NCBI GenBank assembly: GCA_001768565.1
Contig: MEOE01000002.1
Coordinates: 1-44,286 of the forward strand
Reading direction: 5' to 3'
From: Bacteroidetes bacterium GWF2_33_16
Lineage (GTDB): Bacteria; Bacteroidota; Bacteroidia; Bacteroidales; UBA12077
DNA length: 44,286 nt
Position 1 is the stretch's first letter, and each line of letters opens with the position of its first letter. The notes under the pieces are model-generated. The model made no database searches. It was not told the origin of the DNA and saw nothing but the letters and a program-made list of their open reading frames with translations. Of the stretch, positions 34,497-44,229 are shown in pieces. The position numbers were made by a program, and so were the translations under genes.

Positions 34497-37400
34497 TTAA
34501 TTCAGGATTTTTTGAAGAAATTCATTTGCTTTTTTTACTGTTTCAATTCTATTTATGGTCATTGATAATCGGTTGTTTGATTCTTTCAGAATAATCGATT
34601 TCGGGTTTTGCTGAACATAAAGTAAAATCTTAGAAAAAACAGGAGATTTGTAAAATGCCGAGTCTTTATTACTTATAAAATATAGAACTAGGGTTTTGTT
34701 TTTAAGTATTATTTTTTCAAAACCAAGCGAAACAGCTAACCACCTTAATCTTACAACATTTATCAGTTCAATGCTTTGTTCAGGTAGTTTTCCAAAGCGA
34801 TCGATGAGTTGATTTTCAAATTCAATTAGCTTGTTCTCATTTTCAAGGTTATCAAGCTCCCGGTAAAGTTTTATTCTTTCAGATATATTACTAATATATG
34901 ATTCTGGAAAAAGCAATTCAAGATCAGTATCAATTTGGCAATCGGCAATAAACTTTTGCTGATGTATTTGTTTTTCCAATTCGATTTTTTGCTCTTGCTC
35001 ATACAACTCATGAAAATCTGATTCTTTAAGTTCGAGAATTGCTTCGTTTAAAATTCTGTGATATGTTTCAAATCCTATGTCGGTTATAAATCCGCTTTGT
35101 TCTGCTCCTAAAAGATTGCCTGCTCCACGAATATCCAAATCCTGCATGGCTATATTAAAACCACTTCCGAGTTCAGAGAATTCTTCAATTGCTTTAAGTC
35201 TCCTCCGTGCTTCTTGTGTTAGTGTCGATAATGGAGGTGCAAGTAAATAGCAGAACGCTTTTTTATTTGACCTGCCAACACGTCCTCTCAACTGATGCAA
35301 ATCACTTAATCCAAAGTTTTGTGCATTATTTATGATTATTGTATTTGTGCTTGGTATGTCTAACCCCGACTCAATAATAGTGGTTGCAATTAAAACATCA
35401 TAATCGTAATTAATAAAATCAAGCATTACTTTTTCCAGCTTTTGGGGCTCCATCTGTCCATGTGCAATAATAGTTTTTACCTCGGGGCATAACTTGTTAA
35501 TCAGTTTCTCCACCTCTTCAATGTTTTGAACTCTGTTATGGATAAAGAAAGTTTGCCCATTGCGCTGAAATTCGTAATTTATGGCTTCTTTTATTATATC
35601 TTCGTTAAAAGTATGCAACTCAGTAATAATAGGGTAACGGTTTGGTGGAGGAGTATTAATAATTGATAAATCGCGCGCTCCCATCATAGAGAACTGAAGT
35701 GTTCGTGGTATAGGGGTAGCTGTTAAGGTTAGTGTGTCAATATTTAATTTAAGTTTTTTAAGTTTTTCTTTTACCGAAACACCAAATTTTTGCTCTTCAT
35801 CAATAATTAGTAATCCTAAATCTTTAAATTTTATCTCATTAGAAACCAGTCGATGTGTACCTATTATTATATCTATTTTTCCTTCGGATAGTTTTTTTAT
35901 AATTTCTGTTTGGGTTTTTTGTGATCGTAATCGGCTTACATGATCTACCGAGCAGGGGAAGTTGGCCAATCGATCTTTAAATGTTCTATAGTGTTGAAGA
36001 GCTAGAATTGTTGTTGGAACTAATATGGCAACTTGCTTATTGTCTGCAACAGCCTTAAATGCTGCACGAACTGCAATTTCTGTTTTCCCAAAACCCACAT
36101 CTCCGCATATAAGTCTATCCATTGGAACGGTCGACTCCATATCTTCTTTAACCGATTTTGTGGTTAATATCTGATCAGGAGTATCTTCATAAATAAACGA
36201 TGATTCAAGCTCTTGCTGTAAATATGTATCTGCACTAAAAGAAAATCCCTTTTCACTCTTTCGTAATGCATATAGTTGAATTAACTCTTTTGCAATATCC
36301 TTTACCTTACTTTTTGTATTTTGCTTTAGTTTTTGCCAGGTACCTGTTCCTAGTTTATAAATTTTTGGCGGTTCTGCTTCTTTTCCCTTGTATTTTGATA
36401 TTTTGTGAAGAGAATGTATACTTACATATAAGGTATCTTGATCTTTATAAACTAATTTTATTGTTTCCTGAAATTTCCCATTTATCTCAATCTTCTCTAA
36501 TCCTCCAAATTTACCTATTCCATGATCAACATGAACAACGTAGTCTCCAGGATGTAAGCTTGTTAAGTCTCTAAAGCTTAGTGATTCCTTCTCCGAAAGA
36601 ACACTTTTTATTCTGAATTTGTGATATCGACCAAATATCTGGTGATCGGTATAAAAACAATTCTTGAGTTCGTGATCAATAAACCCTTCGTGTATGGTTC
36701 TTAAAACTGGAGTAAACTGAATTGCAGGATTAATATCGGTAAAAATGGATTTTAATCGTTCAATCTGTTTATCATTGTCCGACAGAATATAGTTATTATA
36801 ACCTTTTTCAATATTTTCTAGTAGATTTTGGCCTAAAAGTTCAAAATTCTTATTAAAAACAGGTTGATGCGAGATATTAAATTGAATAATTTGTCCGCTA
36901 CAAATAAAGGGATTTCCTAATTCAATAAAAGGAAAATGGAGGATCGCATTTTTAAATGGCTGATCAGAAATTGTTAGTTCTGTCGTATTCGTCTCCGACA
37001 GTTTATCGAAGACTTCCAAAATGCGATCAATAATAAATAATGTATCTTCTGCCCAAATTATAGTGTTTGCAGGCAGATAACTGAAGATTGACTCTACCTG
37101 TTTTAGTTCTTTATTTTCAGGTACCGGATTAACAATCTTAGGTATGATGGATATTTTTGAAAACTTATTTTTAGATAACTGACTCTCAATATCGAATGAT
37201 CTTATCGAATCTACTTCATCGCCAAAAAAATCAATCCGATAAGGCACATCCGATGCAAATGAGAAAATATCTATTATACTACCTCTTATTGAATACTGCC
37301 CAGGTTCATAAACAAAATCAACATACTGAAAATGATATTCCTGCATTACTTCCTGAATAAAATCTGCTGATACTTGTTCACCTACCTGTAAGGTTAAAGT

Positions 37401-37817
37401 AGATTTTAGTAAAGCTTCTTTCTGAATAACTTTTTCTGCAATAGCTTCAGGATAAGTTACAATAATAATTTCTTCGTTATTTGCTAGTGAGTTTAATGTT
37501 TCTGAACGTAATAAAAGATTTGAGCTATCTTCCTGTCCGTAAATTATGGATCTCTTATATGAACCCGGAAAGAAAACTACCTTTGTATCTGATAAAATTT
37601 CTAAATCGTTCTGAAAGTAAGCTGCTTCTTCCTTATCTGGAACAATAATCAGGTGGGATTTTCCTATCTTATTTAAAATGCTGGCAATAAAAAGACTTTT
37701 TGATGAACCAGTTAGGCCTTTTAAACAGATTTTTCTTTCGCCCTGTTTAATTAATTCTATACATTCATTTATCTGCGAATGTTTTTCGAATAAATTATCA
37801 AGGTGTTTTGAATCCAC
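34497..37817 (-). CDS. mfd: transcription-repair coupling factor Mfd
   Basis: This 1106-aa ATPase removes RNA polymerase stalled at DNA damage and recruits UvrA. Order of domains: UvrB-like N-terminal region (1-300), an RNA-polymerase-interacting CarD-like domain (about 418-485, HPGDYVVHVDHGIGKFGGL), a RecG-like helicase pair with Walker A GDVGFGKTE (572-579), DEEQ (673-676) and LRGRVGRSNKKAFCYLL, and the C-terminal TRCF domain (about 960-1060). It is slightly shorter than E. coli Mfd. The N-terminal region keeps a P-loop-like GLTGSSKS. Confidence 0.96.
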   Translation of the reverse strand: MDSKHLDNLFEKHSQINECIELIKQGERKICLKGLTGSSKSLFIASILNKIGKSHLIIVPDKEEAAYFQNDLEILSDTKVVFFPGSYKRSIIYGQEDSSNLLLRSETLNSLANNEEIIIVTYPEAIAEKVIQKEALLKSTLTLQVGEQVSADFIQEVMQEYHFQYVDFVYEPGQYSIRGSIIDIFSFASDVPYRIDFFGDEVDSIRSFDIESQLSKNKFSKISIIPKIVNPVPENKELKQVESIFSYLPANTIIWAEDTLFIIDRILEVFDKLSETNTTELTISDQPFKNAILHFPFIELGNPFICSGQIIQFNISHQPVFNKNFELLGQNLLENIEKGYNNYILSDNDKQIERLKSIFTDINPAIQFTPVLRTIHEGFIDHELKNCFYTDHQIFGRYHKFRIKSVLSEKESLSFRDLTSLHPGDYVVHVDHGIGKFGGLEKIEINGKFQETIKLVYKDQDTLYVSIHSLHKISKYKGKEAEPPKIYKLGTGTWQKLKQNTKSKVKDIAKELIQLYALRKSEKGFSFSADTYLQQELESSFIYEDTPDQILTTKSVKEDMESTVPMDRLICGDVGFGKTEIAVRAAFKAVADNKQVAILVPTTILALQHYRTFKDRLANFPCSVDHVSRLRSQKTQTEIIKKLSEGKIDIIIGTHRLVSNEIKFKDLGLLIIDEEQKFGVSVKEKLKKLKLNIDTLTLTATPIPRTLQFSMMGARDLSIINTPPPNRYPIITELHTFNEDIIKEAINYEFQRNGQTFFIHNRVQNIEEVEKLINKLCPEVKTIIAHGQMEPQKLEKVMLDFINYDYDVLIATTIIESGLDIPSTNTIIINNAQNFGLSDLHQLRGRVGRSNKKAFCYLLAPPLSTLTQEARRRLKAIEEFSELGSGFNIAMQDLDIRGAGNLLGAEQSGFITDIGFETYHRILNEAILELKESDFHELYEQEQKIELEKQIHQQKFIADCQIDTDLELLFPESYISNISERIKLYRELDNLENENKLIEFENQLIDRFGKLPEQSIELINVVRLRWLAVSLGFEKIILKNKTLVLYFISNKDSAFYKSPVFSKILLYVQQNPKSIILKESNNRLSMTINRIETVKKANEFLQKILN

Positions 37818-37877
37818 AACAATTAAAATTAGATGGAAGGATTTTTCAAATATCTAATTACAAAGATATTTAGAGTC

Positions 37878-38885
37878 TTATTGATTTAAAAAGTTTTCTG
37901 CTTGCTCTACCATTTTTAAAGCCCCTGTATAGAAAGGCGTACGTTGATGTAGTGTTTCTGGTTTTAAATCAAGTATACGTTGTTTGCCATTCGATGCTTT
38001 ACCTCCGGCTTGTTCTGCAATCCATGCTATTGGATTACATTCGTAAATTAATCGGAGCTTACCATTTGGGGCACTCGATGTTTCGGGGTAAATAAAAATT
38101 CCTCCTTTTAGCAAGTTGCGATGAAAATCTGCAACCAATGATCCTATATATCTCGATGAATAAGGTCTTCTGGTTGTTTTGTCCTCTCCCTTACAATAAT
38201 CAACATATTTCTTTACTCCTTCCGGAAATTTTGAAAAATTACCTTCGTTCAAAGAATAAATTGCTCCAATTTCAGGTGTCATAATATTTGGGTGTGAAAG
38301 GCAGAATTCACCAATTGATGGATCAAGAGTGAATCCGTTAACACCTTGGCCTGTGGTATATACCATTACTGTAGATGATCCATAAATAATATATCCTGCT
38401 GCAATTTGTTTATTGCCCTCTTGCAGGAAATCAATTAATTGCGCTTTTTCACCTCTGGGTGATATTCTTCTATAAATAGAGAATATCGTTCCAATGGAAA
38501 CATTTACATCTATATTCGATGATCCATCAAGTGGATCCATACATACAATATAGTTACCATCTTTAGCAAGATCATCATCAAATGTTATGATCTCTTGGTT
38601 TTCTTCTGATGCAATTCCACAACATTCTCCACTGTAACGTAAAGCAGCTGTAAATTGCATGTCGGCAAAAACATCTAACTTTTGCTGGCTTTCACCCTGA
38701 ATATTGATATTTCCAGCTTCTCCCAATACATCAACCAATCCTGCTTTATTTACCTTTTTATTTACAACCTTTGCTGCAATGCCTATATGATGCAATAATC
38801 TTGATAATTCACCTTTTGCATAGGGGATGTTTGCTTGCCTACGAATAATAAATTCATTTAATGTAGTTATTCTATATCCCTTCAT
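37878..38885 (-). CDS. fbp: class I fructose-1,6-bisphosphatase
   Basis: This 335-aa enzyme hydrolyses fructose 1,6-bisphosphate to fructose 6-phosphate in gluconeogenesis. The metal site is visible as ASEE at 92-95 and [10 protein letters not shown] at 117-126. Later blocks GGIFIYPE and [19 protein letters not shown] are the substrate-site motifs. Length is normal for class I. mfd follows 60 bp downstream on the same strand. Confidence 0.95.
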   Translation of the reverse strand: MKGYRITTLNEFIIRRQANIPYAKGELSRLLHHIGIAAKVVNKKVNKAGLVDVLGEAGNINIQGESQQKLDVFADMQFTAALRYSGECCGIASEENQEIITFDDDLAKDGNYIVCMDPLDGSSNIDVNVSIGTIFSIYRRISPRGEKAQLIDFLQEGNKQIAAGYIIYGSSTVMVYTTGQGVNGFTLDPSIGEFCLSHPNIMTPEIGAIYSLNEGNFSKFPEGVKKYVDYCKGEDKTTRRPYSSRYIGSLVADFHRNLLKGGIFIYPETSSAPNGKLRLIYECNPIAWIAEQAGGKASNGKQRILDLKPETLHQRTPFYTGALKMVEQAENFLNQ

Positions 38886-38953
38886 AAAAATTATTTTAAT
38901 ACCAGCAAAGGCTGATTAATTTTGTAAGTTATAAATTTTCTGTTTACTGCCAA

Positions 38954-38988
38954 CAAAAATAAATTTAATTTTACCTATATCCATCAAA
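38954..38988 (-). promoter_or_regulatory. possible promoter for fbp
   Basis: The minus strand shows TTTG (38988-38985) and, 23 bp further, TATTTTTG (38961-38954), a TAnnTTTG -7 match. The spacer is at the long end for Bacteroidota. It lies about 70 bp before the fbp start. Confidence 0.4.
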
Positions 38989-39030
38989 TTTATTAAAAAA
39001 ACAATTCAATAAAAACTTTTAATAGATCGA

Positions 39031-39063
39031 TTCGTCTCATTAAAATAAGAAATAGTAAATTTG
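39031..39063 (+). promoter_or_regulatory. likely promoter for aspartate kinase
   Basis: TTCG (39031-39034) and TAAATTTG (39056-39063) stand 21 bp apart, close to the Bacteroidota TTTG / TAnnTTTG pattern. Transcription should begin near 39070, which supports the ATG at 39098 as start, with a leader of about 28 bases, over the TTG at 39071. Confidence 0.55.
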
Positions 39064-39097
39064 TTGGCTTTTGCTAATGAAAATTAACTTTTATTTT

Positions 39098-40351
39098 ATG
39101 ATCGTTTATAAGTTTGGTGGTGCTTCAGTTAAGGATGCAACCGGAGTTAAAAATCTGATAGAAATAGTAAAGAAATCAACAGATAAATTGTTGATTGTAG
39201 TTTCGGCAATGGGAAAAACAACAAATGCTCTTGAAGAAATTGTGAAGCTATCATTTGTTAACATTGACGAATGTACTGAAAAGATAAATCAGCTTTATCA
39301 TCAGCATTTTCAAATTTGCTCTGAACTTTTTCCAGATGATTCTGAACCCATCGATTCTCAACTGAAAGGTGATTTTTCCAAAATTTCCTTATTGGCTTCA
39401 GATAAATCATTAAACCAGTTTGATGTTAAGTATGATCAAATAGTTAGTTTTGGTGAGATATTTTCTACTCGAATAATAAATGCATACATGAATACTAAAA
39501 ATATCAAAAGTGCATTTGTTGATATAAGAGAGGTTTTTATTACCGACGAAACATACAGGGAAGCAATTATTGATACAGACTTAAGTAAATCAAATACAAT
39601 AAAAATCTTTGATTTTTCTAAACAGTCCATTTACTTAACACAAGGATTTATTGGTTGTTCAAAAAATGGTTTGAGCACAACATTAGGTCGCGAGGGGTCA
39701 GATTATACTGCTGCAATCTTGGCAAATTTTTTGGATGCTGAAAAAATGATTGTTTGGAAAGATGTTGAAGGAATCATGAATGCCGATCCTCAATGCTTTG
39801 ATAAAACTGAAAGATTAAATAAAATATCGTATCAGGAAGCCGTGGAATTAGCATATTTTGGTGCCAAGGTAATTCATCCAAAAACCCTGAAACCTTTACA
39901 CAATAAAAATATTCCTTTATATGTAAAATCATTTATAAATCCAACCGGACAAGGAACAACAATCCATGATTATAATGAGTACGATCAGAATTTACCTTTA
40001 TATATCATTAAAAAAGATCAAATGCTTATAAGCCTTTTTCCAAAAGATCTATCGTTTGTTATTGAAGATGGACTAAAAGATATTTTTCAGTATTTATCTC
40101 TACATCGTGTAAAAGTGAACCTTATTCAAAACTCAGCTATTAGTATTTCTTTTTGTATTGATAATTCATATGTGAAAATAGGCGAATTGCTGGAGTACTT
40201 TCAAAAGGAATATAAAGTCCTTTATAACGAAAATCTTGAATTGCTTACAATTAGACATTATTCTGAAAAAGATGTACTAAAATTAACAGCCAGAAGAAAA
40301 ATATTTATTGAGCAACGTAGCCGACATACCGCACATTTTGTTATTCAGTAG
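39098..40351 (+). CDS. aspartate kinase
   Basis: From the ATG at 39098 (417 aa) the protein starts MIVYKFGGASVKDATG, the exact aspartate-kinase beginning; upstream in-frame starts add residues with no homologue. The kinase domain includes VVSAMGKTTN, SFGEIFST, LGREGSDYTAA and VWKDVEGIMNADPQ. The C-terminal 130 residues form an ACT-like regulatory region that looks divergent. The enzyme makes aspartyl phosphate for lysine/DAP, threonine and methionine, and so feeds the DAP used by the MurE in this window. It converges with the next gene, and their ends overlap by 11 bases. Confidence 0.9.
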   Translation: MIVYKFGGASVKDATGVKNLIEIVKKSTDKLLIVVSAMGKTTNALEEIVKLSFVNIDECTEKINQLYHQHFQICSELFPDDSEPIDSQLKGDFSKISLLASDKSLNQFDVKYDQIVSFGEIFSTRIINAYMNTKNIKSAFVDIREVFITDETYREAIIDTDLSKSNTIKIFDFSKQSIYLTQGFIGCSKNGLSTTLGREGSDYTAAILANFLDAEKMIVWKDVEGIMNADPQCFDKTERLNKISYQEAVELAYFGAKVIHPKTLKPLHNKNIPLYVKSFINPTGQGTTIHDYNEYDQNLPLYIIKKDQMLISLFPKDLSFVIEDGLKDIFQYLSLHRVKVNLIQNSAISISFCIDNSYVKIGELLEYFQKEYKVLYNENLELLTIRHYSEKDVLKLTARRKIFIEQRSRHTAHFVIQ

Positions 40352-41309
40352 TTTGTTTCCCAAATGCATTTATTATTTTTTCAGCAAGTATTTCAGACAG
40401 TTTAATGTTTGATTCCTTTGTCCACCCGGCAATATGAGGAGTTAAAATTGTATTCTTGCTTTGTATAAGATATTTCAATGATTCGGGAATTTCTGTCTCG
40501 TAATTTAGGCCTTCTAATGATGCTTTTTCGTATTCAAGCACATCGAGCACAGCTCCTAGAACTTTCCCTTTTTTCATATTTAAAACTAAGTCATCAGTAT
40601 TAAGCACTTTGCCACGAGCGGTATTAATTATATATATATCTTTTTTAAATTGATTAATAAACTCATTATTCACCATATAATGAGTCTCTTCGGTTAGAGG
40701 AACATGCAGACTTAAAATATCGGATTGCTCAAAAAGATCTACTAATTGTCTTTCGGTTACAAAATCATCGGAGTAATTAGATTTGTATTTATCGTAAGCA
40801 ATTACATTTGCACCAAAACCTTTTAATCGTTGAGCAAAAGCAGTCCCCATATTACCATAACCAATAATCCCAATAGTCTTTCCTTTAATTTCTAAACCTC
40901 TGTTCTCTTCACGTAGCCAGATACCTTCTCTAACTTCAGAATTCGCTTTTGTAATATTATTAAGTAGGCATAAAAGCATTCCTAAAGCATGCTCCCCAAC
41001 TGCATCCCTATTACCTTCTGGTGAATTTATACATTGTATTCCTTTTTTTTCGGCATATTCCGTGTCTATATTCTCCAGGCCGGCTCCAACTCTTCCAATA
41101 AACTTAAGATTTACACCCTCGTCCATTAGTGTTTTATCTATTTTTATTCTACTCCTCAGAATTATTCCCTTATAATTACTTATTATTTCTTTGATTTCAT
41201 TCACAGATGATTTAAATGAGTTATGGCACTCAAATCCAGCATTAATAAGCATTTCTGGCAAGCGTGGATGGGTGGTGTCTAAGAATAAAATTTTGAACTT
41301 TTTTTCCAT
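40341..41309 (-). CDS. D-3-phosphoglycerate dehydrogenase-like 2-hydroxyacid dehydrogenase
   Basis: This 322-aa enzyme has the D-2-hydroxyacid dehydrogenase layout: a split substrate domain around a Rossmann domain with GYGNMG (within IGIIGYGNMGTAFAQRLKGFG). Catalytic residues are in NTARGKVLN (Arg), in the following LDVLEYE region (Glu) and in LTPHIAGWT (His). It is of short form, with no C-terminal ACT domain. SerA-type 3-phosphoglycerate oxidation is the best guess, but related 2-hydroxyacid substrates cannot be excluded from sequence alone. Confidence 0.85.
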   Translation of the reverse strand: MEKKFKILFLDTTHPRLPEMLINAGFECHNSFKSSVNEIKEIISNYKGIILRSRIKIDKTLMDEGVNLKFIGRVGAGLENIDTEYAEKKGIQCINSPEGNRDAVGEHALGMLLCLLNNITKANSEVREGIWLREENRGLEIKGKTIGIIGYGNMGTAFAQRLKGFGANVIAYDKYKSNYSDDFVTERQLVDLFEQSDILSLHVPLTEETHYMVNNEFINQFKKDIYIINTARGKVLNTDDLVLNMKKGKVLGAVLDVLEYEKASLEGLNYETEIPESLKYLIQSKNTILTPHIAGWTKESNIKLSEILAEKIINAFGKQTTE

Positions 41310-41318
41310 ATTTTTAGG

Positions 41319-41813
41319 CTACTTGAGATAAACCTTAAAAGTAGGTTTGTATCCTTTTATCTCACCTTCGGCATTATATAATTCAAAAGCAAGCATTATA
41401 GAATGTACTTTTTTAATCATAGTATTGTTCTTTTTATCAAAATACCACTTTTCTTCGAACTGAACTTTTCCAATTTTATCTCGACTAAAATCCGGATCGG
41501 CCTCAATCTCCTTTATCTGCTCAATAGTTAATTGGGTGTCGTTAAAAAAATCATATGGCACAAGCTTTTTGGTATATACAGCTTCAAAAATTTGATCTAC
41601 AAGGATTGTTTTATCCAGGTATCTTAAAGTATAATCAACCCATTCATCATCTGTGGGGTTTTTTATTACCACATCTGTAATTATGGTGTCGGCAATAACC
41701 GTAAATGTTTCTGCTGTTTCAAAATAAATAACTTGTTCAGTAGGTTTGGGTTTGCAGCCAATAATTATTAGGCCAATAAAAAAAAGAAAATAAATTTTAT
41801 CTATTGATCTCAT
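41319..41813 (-). CDS. lipoprotein with GldN-like domain
   Basis: This 164-aa protein has a signal ending in IIIGC, so Cys20 is the likely lipidated residue. The segment from LRYLDKTILVDQIFEAVYTKKLVPYDFFND through LTIEQIKEIEADPDFSRDKIGKVQFEEKWYFDKKNNTM resembles the core of GldN/PorN, the type IX secretion and gliding component, especially the KEEWxFDK-x-x-xM pattern. It is shorter than GldN and is not beside gldKLM here, so it is probably a paralogue or a distant relative. The resemblance is from memory. Confidence 0.65.
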   Translation of the reverse strand: MRSIDKIYFLFFIGLIIIGCKPKPTEQVIYFETAETFTVIADTIITDVVIKNPTDDEWVDYTLRYLDKTILVDQIFEAVYTKKLVPYDFFNDTQLTIEQIKEIEADPDFSRDKIGKVQFEEKWYFDKKNNTMIKKVHSIMLAFELYNAEGEIKGYKPTFKVYLK

Positions 41814-41835
41814 ACTGATTATATGTTTTGGTTTA

Positions 41836-43176
41836 TTATCTGTTAAATTGTAATCGTCGACCTTTTATTGATTCGTTAAACATTCCATTCTCAAATACAA
41901 TATTCCCATTAATAATAGTATGGGTTACCTTTGATTTAAATGTATAATTCTCAAAAGGAGACCACTTACACTTATATAATATGTTATCTTTTGTTACTTC
42001 CCAAGGTGTATTCAAATCAACCAAAATCAAATCGGCCCAATATCCTTCACGAATATATCCCCTTTTTTCAATCTGAAAAATATCAGCAGGAGTATGACTC
42101 ATTTTATTCACAACCTCGTTAATAGTCAGCTCATTATTATAAACAAATTCTAACATAGTAGGTAATGAGTGCTGAACTAGTGGGCCTCCTGAAGGACAAT
42201 TAAAATAGGAGTTTTCTTTTTCTTCTATGGTATGTGGAGCATGATCAGTAGCAATTACATCTATTTTATTCAGTCGAATACCTTCAAGTAAAGCCAAACG
42301 ATCTTCTTCTTTTTTAATTGAGGGATTCCATTTTATTCGTGTACCATATTTTTCATAATCATTTTCCGAAAACCATAAATGATGTACACAAACCTCACCT
42401 GTTATTTTTTTTAATTTTGATGGACCACAATCCAATAACTCCAATTCCTTTTTTGTGCTAAGATGAAGAATATGCAACCTTGAATTGTATTTCTTTGCAA
42501 GCTCAACAGCTAAGGAGGATGATTTATAACAAGCTTCTTCACTCCTTATATATGGATGATATTTTAAAGGTACTTCTTCTCCAAATTCTGACTTATACTT
42601 TGTCGTATTATGTTGAATCGTTTTTTCATCTTCGCAATGAGTGGCAATAAGAACAGGCGATTCAGCAAAGATAGCTGAAAGAGAGTTTAAATCATCAACC
42701 AGCATATTGCCGGTTGATGATCCCATAAAAACCTTAACTCCACAAATTGTCTTAGGATCAATTTTCTTTATTTCACCAATATTGTCGTTTGTTGCACCTA
42801 AATAAAAAGAATAATTTGCCAACGATTTTTCTTTCGCAATCTCGTATTTTTCTTCCAGTAGGGCAATACTAGTTGCTTGAGGTTTTGTGTTTGGCATTTC
42901 CATAAACGAAGTTATTCCACCAGCAACTGCAGCTTTCGATTCGGTATAAATATCCCCCTTATGTGTTAGTCCTGGTTCTCTGAAATGCACCTGATCATCA
43001 ATTACACCTGGTAAAAGGAGTTTTCTTTCTCCTTCTACTATTCTCCTAAACTGGCCATCTGGATTTTCATCTTCCCCATAGATTCTTACTATTTTACCCG
43101 AATCAATACTTATATGACCAACAAAATCAGTATTCTCATTAATAATTCTAACATTTTTAATCAATAAGCTTTTCAT
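41836..43176 (-). CDS. dihydroorotase-family amidohydrolase
   Basis: This 446-aa protein is a TIM-barrel amidohydrolase of the class I dihydroorotase type, which cyclises carbamoyl aspartate in pyrimidine synthesis. The metal region reads DDQVHFREPGLTHKGD where most relatives have HxHxR, so the first histidine is replaced by Gln. Other metal-site blocks are present: KVFMGSSTGN (with the bridging-type Lys), ATHCEDE, LHILHLST and ATDHAPHT. QVH in place of HxH is, as far as I recall, common in Bacteroidota members annotated as dihydroorotase, so activity is plausible. Confidence 0.85.
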   Translation of the reverse strand: MKSLLIKNVRIINENTDFVGHISIDSGKIVRIYGEDENPDGQFRRIVEGERKLLLPGVIDDQVHFREPGLTHKGDIYTESKAAVAGGITSFMEMPNTKPQATSIALLEEKYEIAKEKSLANYSFYLGATNDNIGEIKKIDPKTICGVKVFMGSSTGNMLVDDLNSLSAIFAESPVLIATHCEDEKTIQHNTTKYKSEFGEEVPLKYHPYIRSEEACYKSSSLAVELAKKYNSRLHILHLSTKKELELLDCGPSKLKKITGEVCVHHLWFSENDYEKYGTRIKWNPSIKKEEDRLALLEGIRLNKIDVIATDHAPHTIEEKENSYFNCPSGGPLVQHSLPTMLEFVYNNELTINEVVNKMSHTPADIFQIEKRGYIREGYWADLILVDLNTPWEVTKDNILYKCKWSPFENYTFKSKVTHTIINGNIVFENGMFNESIKGRRLQFNR

Positions 43177-43190
43177 ATAATTAAACCGTT

Positions 43191-43925
43191 TTAGGCAATT
43201 TTATAATTTCTAAAATAGCTTCGGAGTTTCATTTTAATTACACCCCAAATAGCTTCGTTAAATATACCACCACTCATTTTAGATGCACCTTCTTGTCGCT
43301 CAGTAAATATAATAGGTACTTCAATTATTTTAAATCCGTATTTCCATGTTGTAAATTTCATCTCAATCTGAAATGCATACCCCTTGAGCTTTATCTTGTC
43401 AATATTAATTGTTTCTAAAACTTTTCTTTTATAACATTTAAAACCGGCGGTAGTATCTCTTATACTCATCCCTGTAATAAATCTTACATAACTAGAAGCA
43501 TAATAAGACATTAGAACACGACCAATAGGCCAGTTAACAACATTTACACCAGATATATATCTCGACCCTATTGCCAAATCAGCTCCTTGGTTTGCACAAG
43601 CATCATATAGTTTGTTTAGGTCTTCTGGATTGTGCGAAAAATCTGCATCCATCTCAAATATATAATCATACTTGTTTTCAATTGCCCATTTAAATCCAGT
43701 TATATATGCAGTACCCAGTCCCAGTTTCCCTGATCGCTGAATTAGGTGAAGTTTACTAGGGTATTCAATCTGAAGACTCTTTATTATATCTGCTGTCCCA
43801 TCTGGTGAATTGTCATCTATTATTAATAGTTCAAAAGGTTGTTCTAAAGAAAAAACCTTTCTAACCATTTTCTCTATATTTTCTTTTTCTTTGTAAGTCG
43901 GTATTATTACTAGGTTTCTTGACAT
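43191..43925 (-). CDS. polyprenol-phosphate mannosyltransferase-like GT2
   Basis: This 244-aa family 2 glycosyltransferase is cytoplasmic, without membrane helices at the end. It shows IIPTYKEKENIEKMV, DDNSPDGT for nucleotide sugar, LGLGTAYITGFKWA, and EMDADFSHNPEDL with the metal-binding DAD. These are the dolichol/polyprenol-phosphate mannose synthase motifs. It would load a sugar on a lipid carrier for protein or envelope glycosylation. Sugar identity is not proved. It is 14 bp upstream of the dihydroorotase gene, so probably co-transcribed. Confidence 0.9.
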   Translation of the reverse strand: MSRNLVIIPTYKEKENIEKMVRKVFSLEQPFELLIIDDNSPDGTADIIKSLQIEYPSKLHLIQRSGKLGLGTAYITGFKWAIENKYDYIFEMDADFSHNPEDLNKLYDACANQGADLAIGSRYISGVNVVNWPIGRVLMSYYASSYVRFITGMSIRDTTAGFKCYKRKVLETINIDKIKLKGYAFQIEMKFTTWKYGFKIIEVPIIFTERQEGASKMSGGIFNEAIWGVIKMKLRSYFRNYKIA

Positions 43926-44196
43926 TTTAGTTAGATTCTATTTATACTATTTTTATTATAGGCGAAGATAAAACTTTTATTCCATATTGGTAGAGTTTAA
44001 CTAAATTTAACCATCCCTGTTTAAAATTATTTTGTTGTATATTAGATTATTATGTTGTACTGATGTAAAAATGTATTGAAATATCTTGTAGATCTAAGAA
44101 CAAGATATATATTTGCCAACTCAAATTTTAACGACCGTTCTTTAAGTATATCAAAATCAAGCAATATTATTTTTTTTAAAAAAATATTGAAAAGAT
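43926..44196. other. AT-rich intergenic region
   Basis: No gene is visible on either strand between the GT2 start and the promoter at 44197. The stretch should hold the minus-strand promoter of the GT2 / dihydroorotase group, but I see no clean match. Confidence 0.45.
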
Positions 44197-44229
44197 TTTG
44201 GAGATTAGAAATTAAAGTTTTTATATTTG
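44197..44229 (+). promoter_or_regulatory. strong Bacteroidota-type promoter pointing out of the window
   Basis: TTTG (44197-44200) and TATATTTG (44222-44229) are 21 bp apart, an exact match to the TTTG / TAnnTTTG pattern. What follows (CACCCGCTAAAAGGGGG and A-rich sequence) has no start codon with a lasting frame before the window ends. The TTTGCACCCGC context is similar to promoters that often precede stable RNA genes in this phylum, but the gene itself is not visible. Confidence 0.6.
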
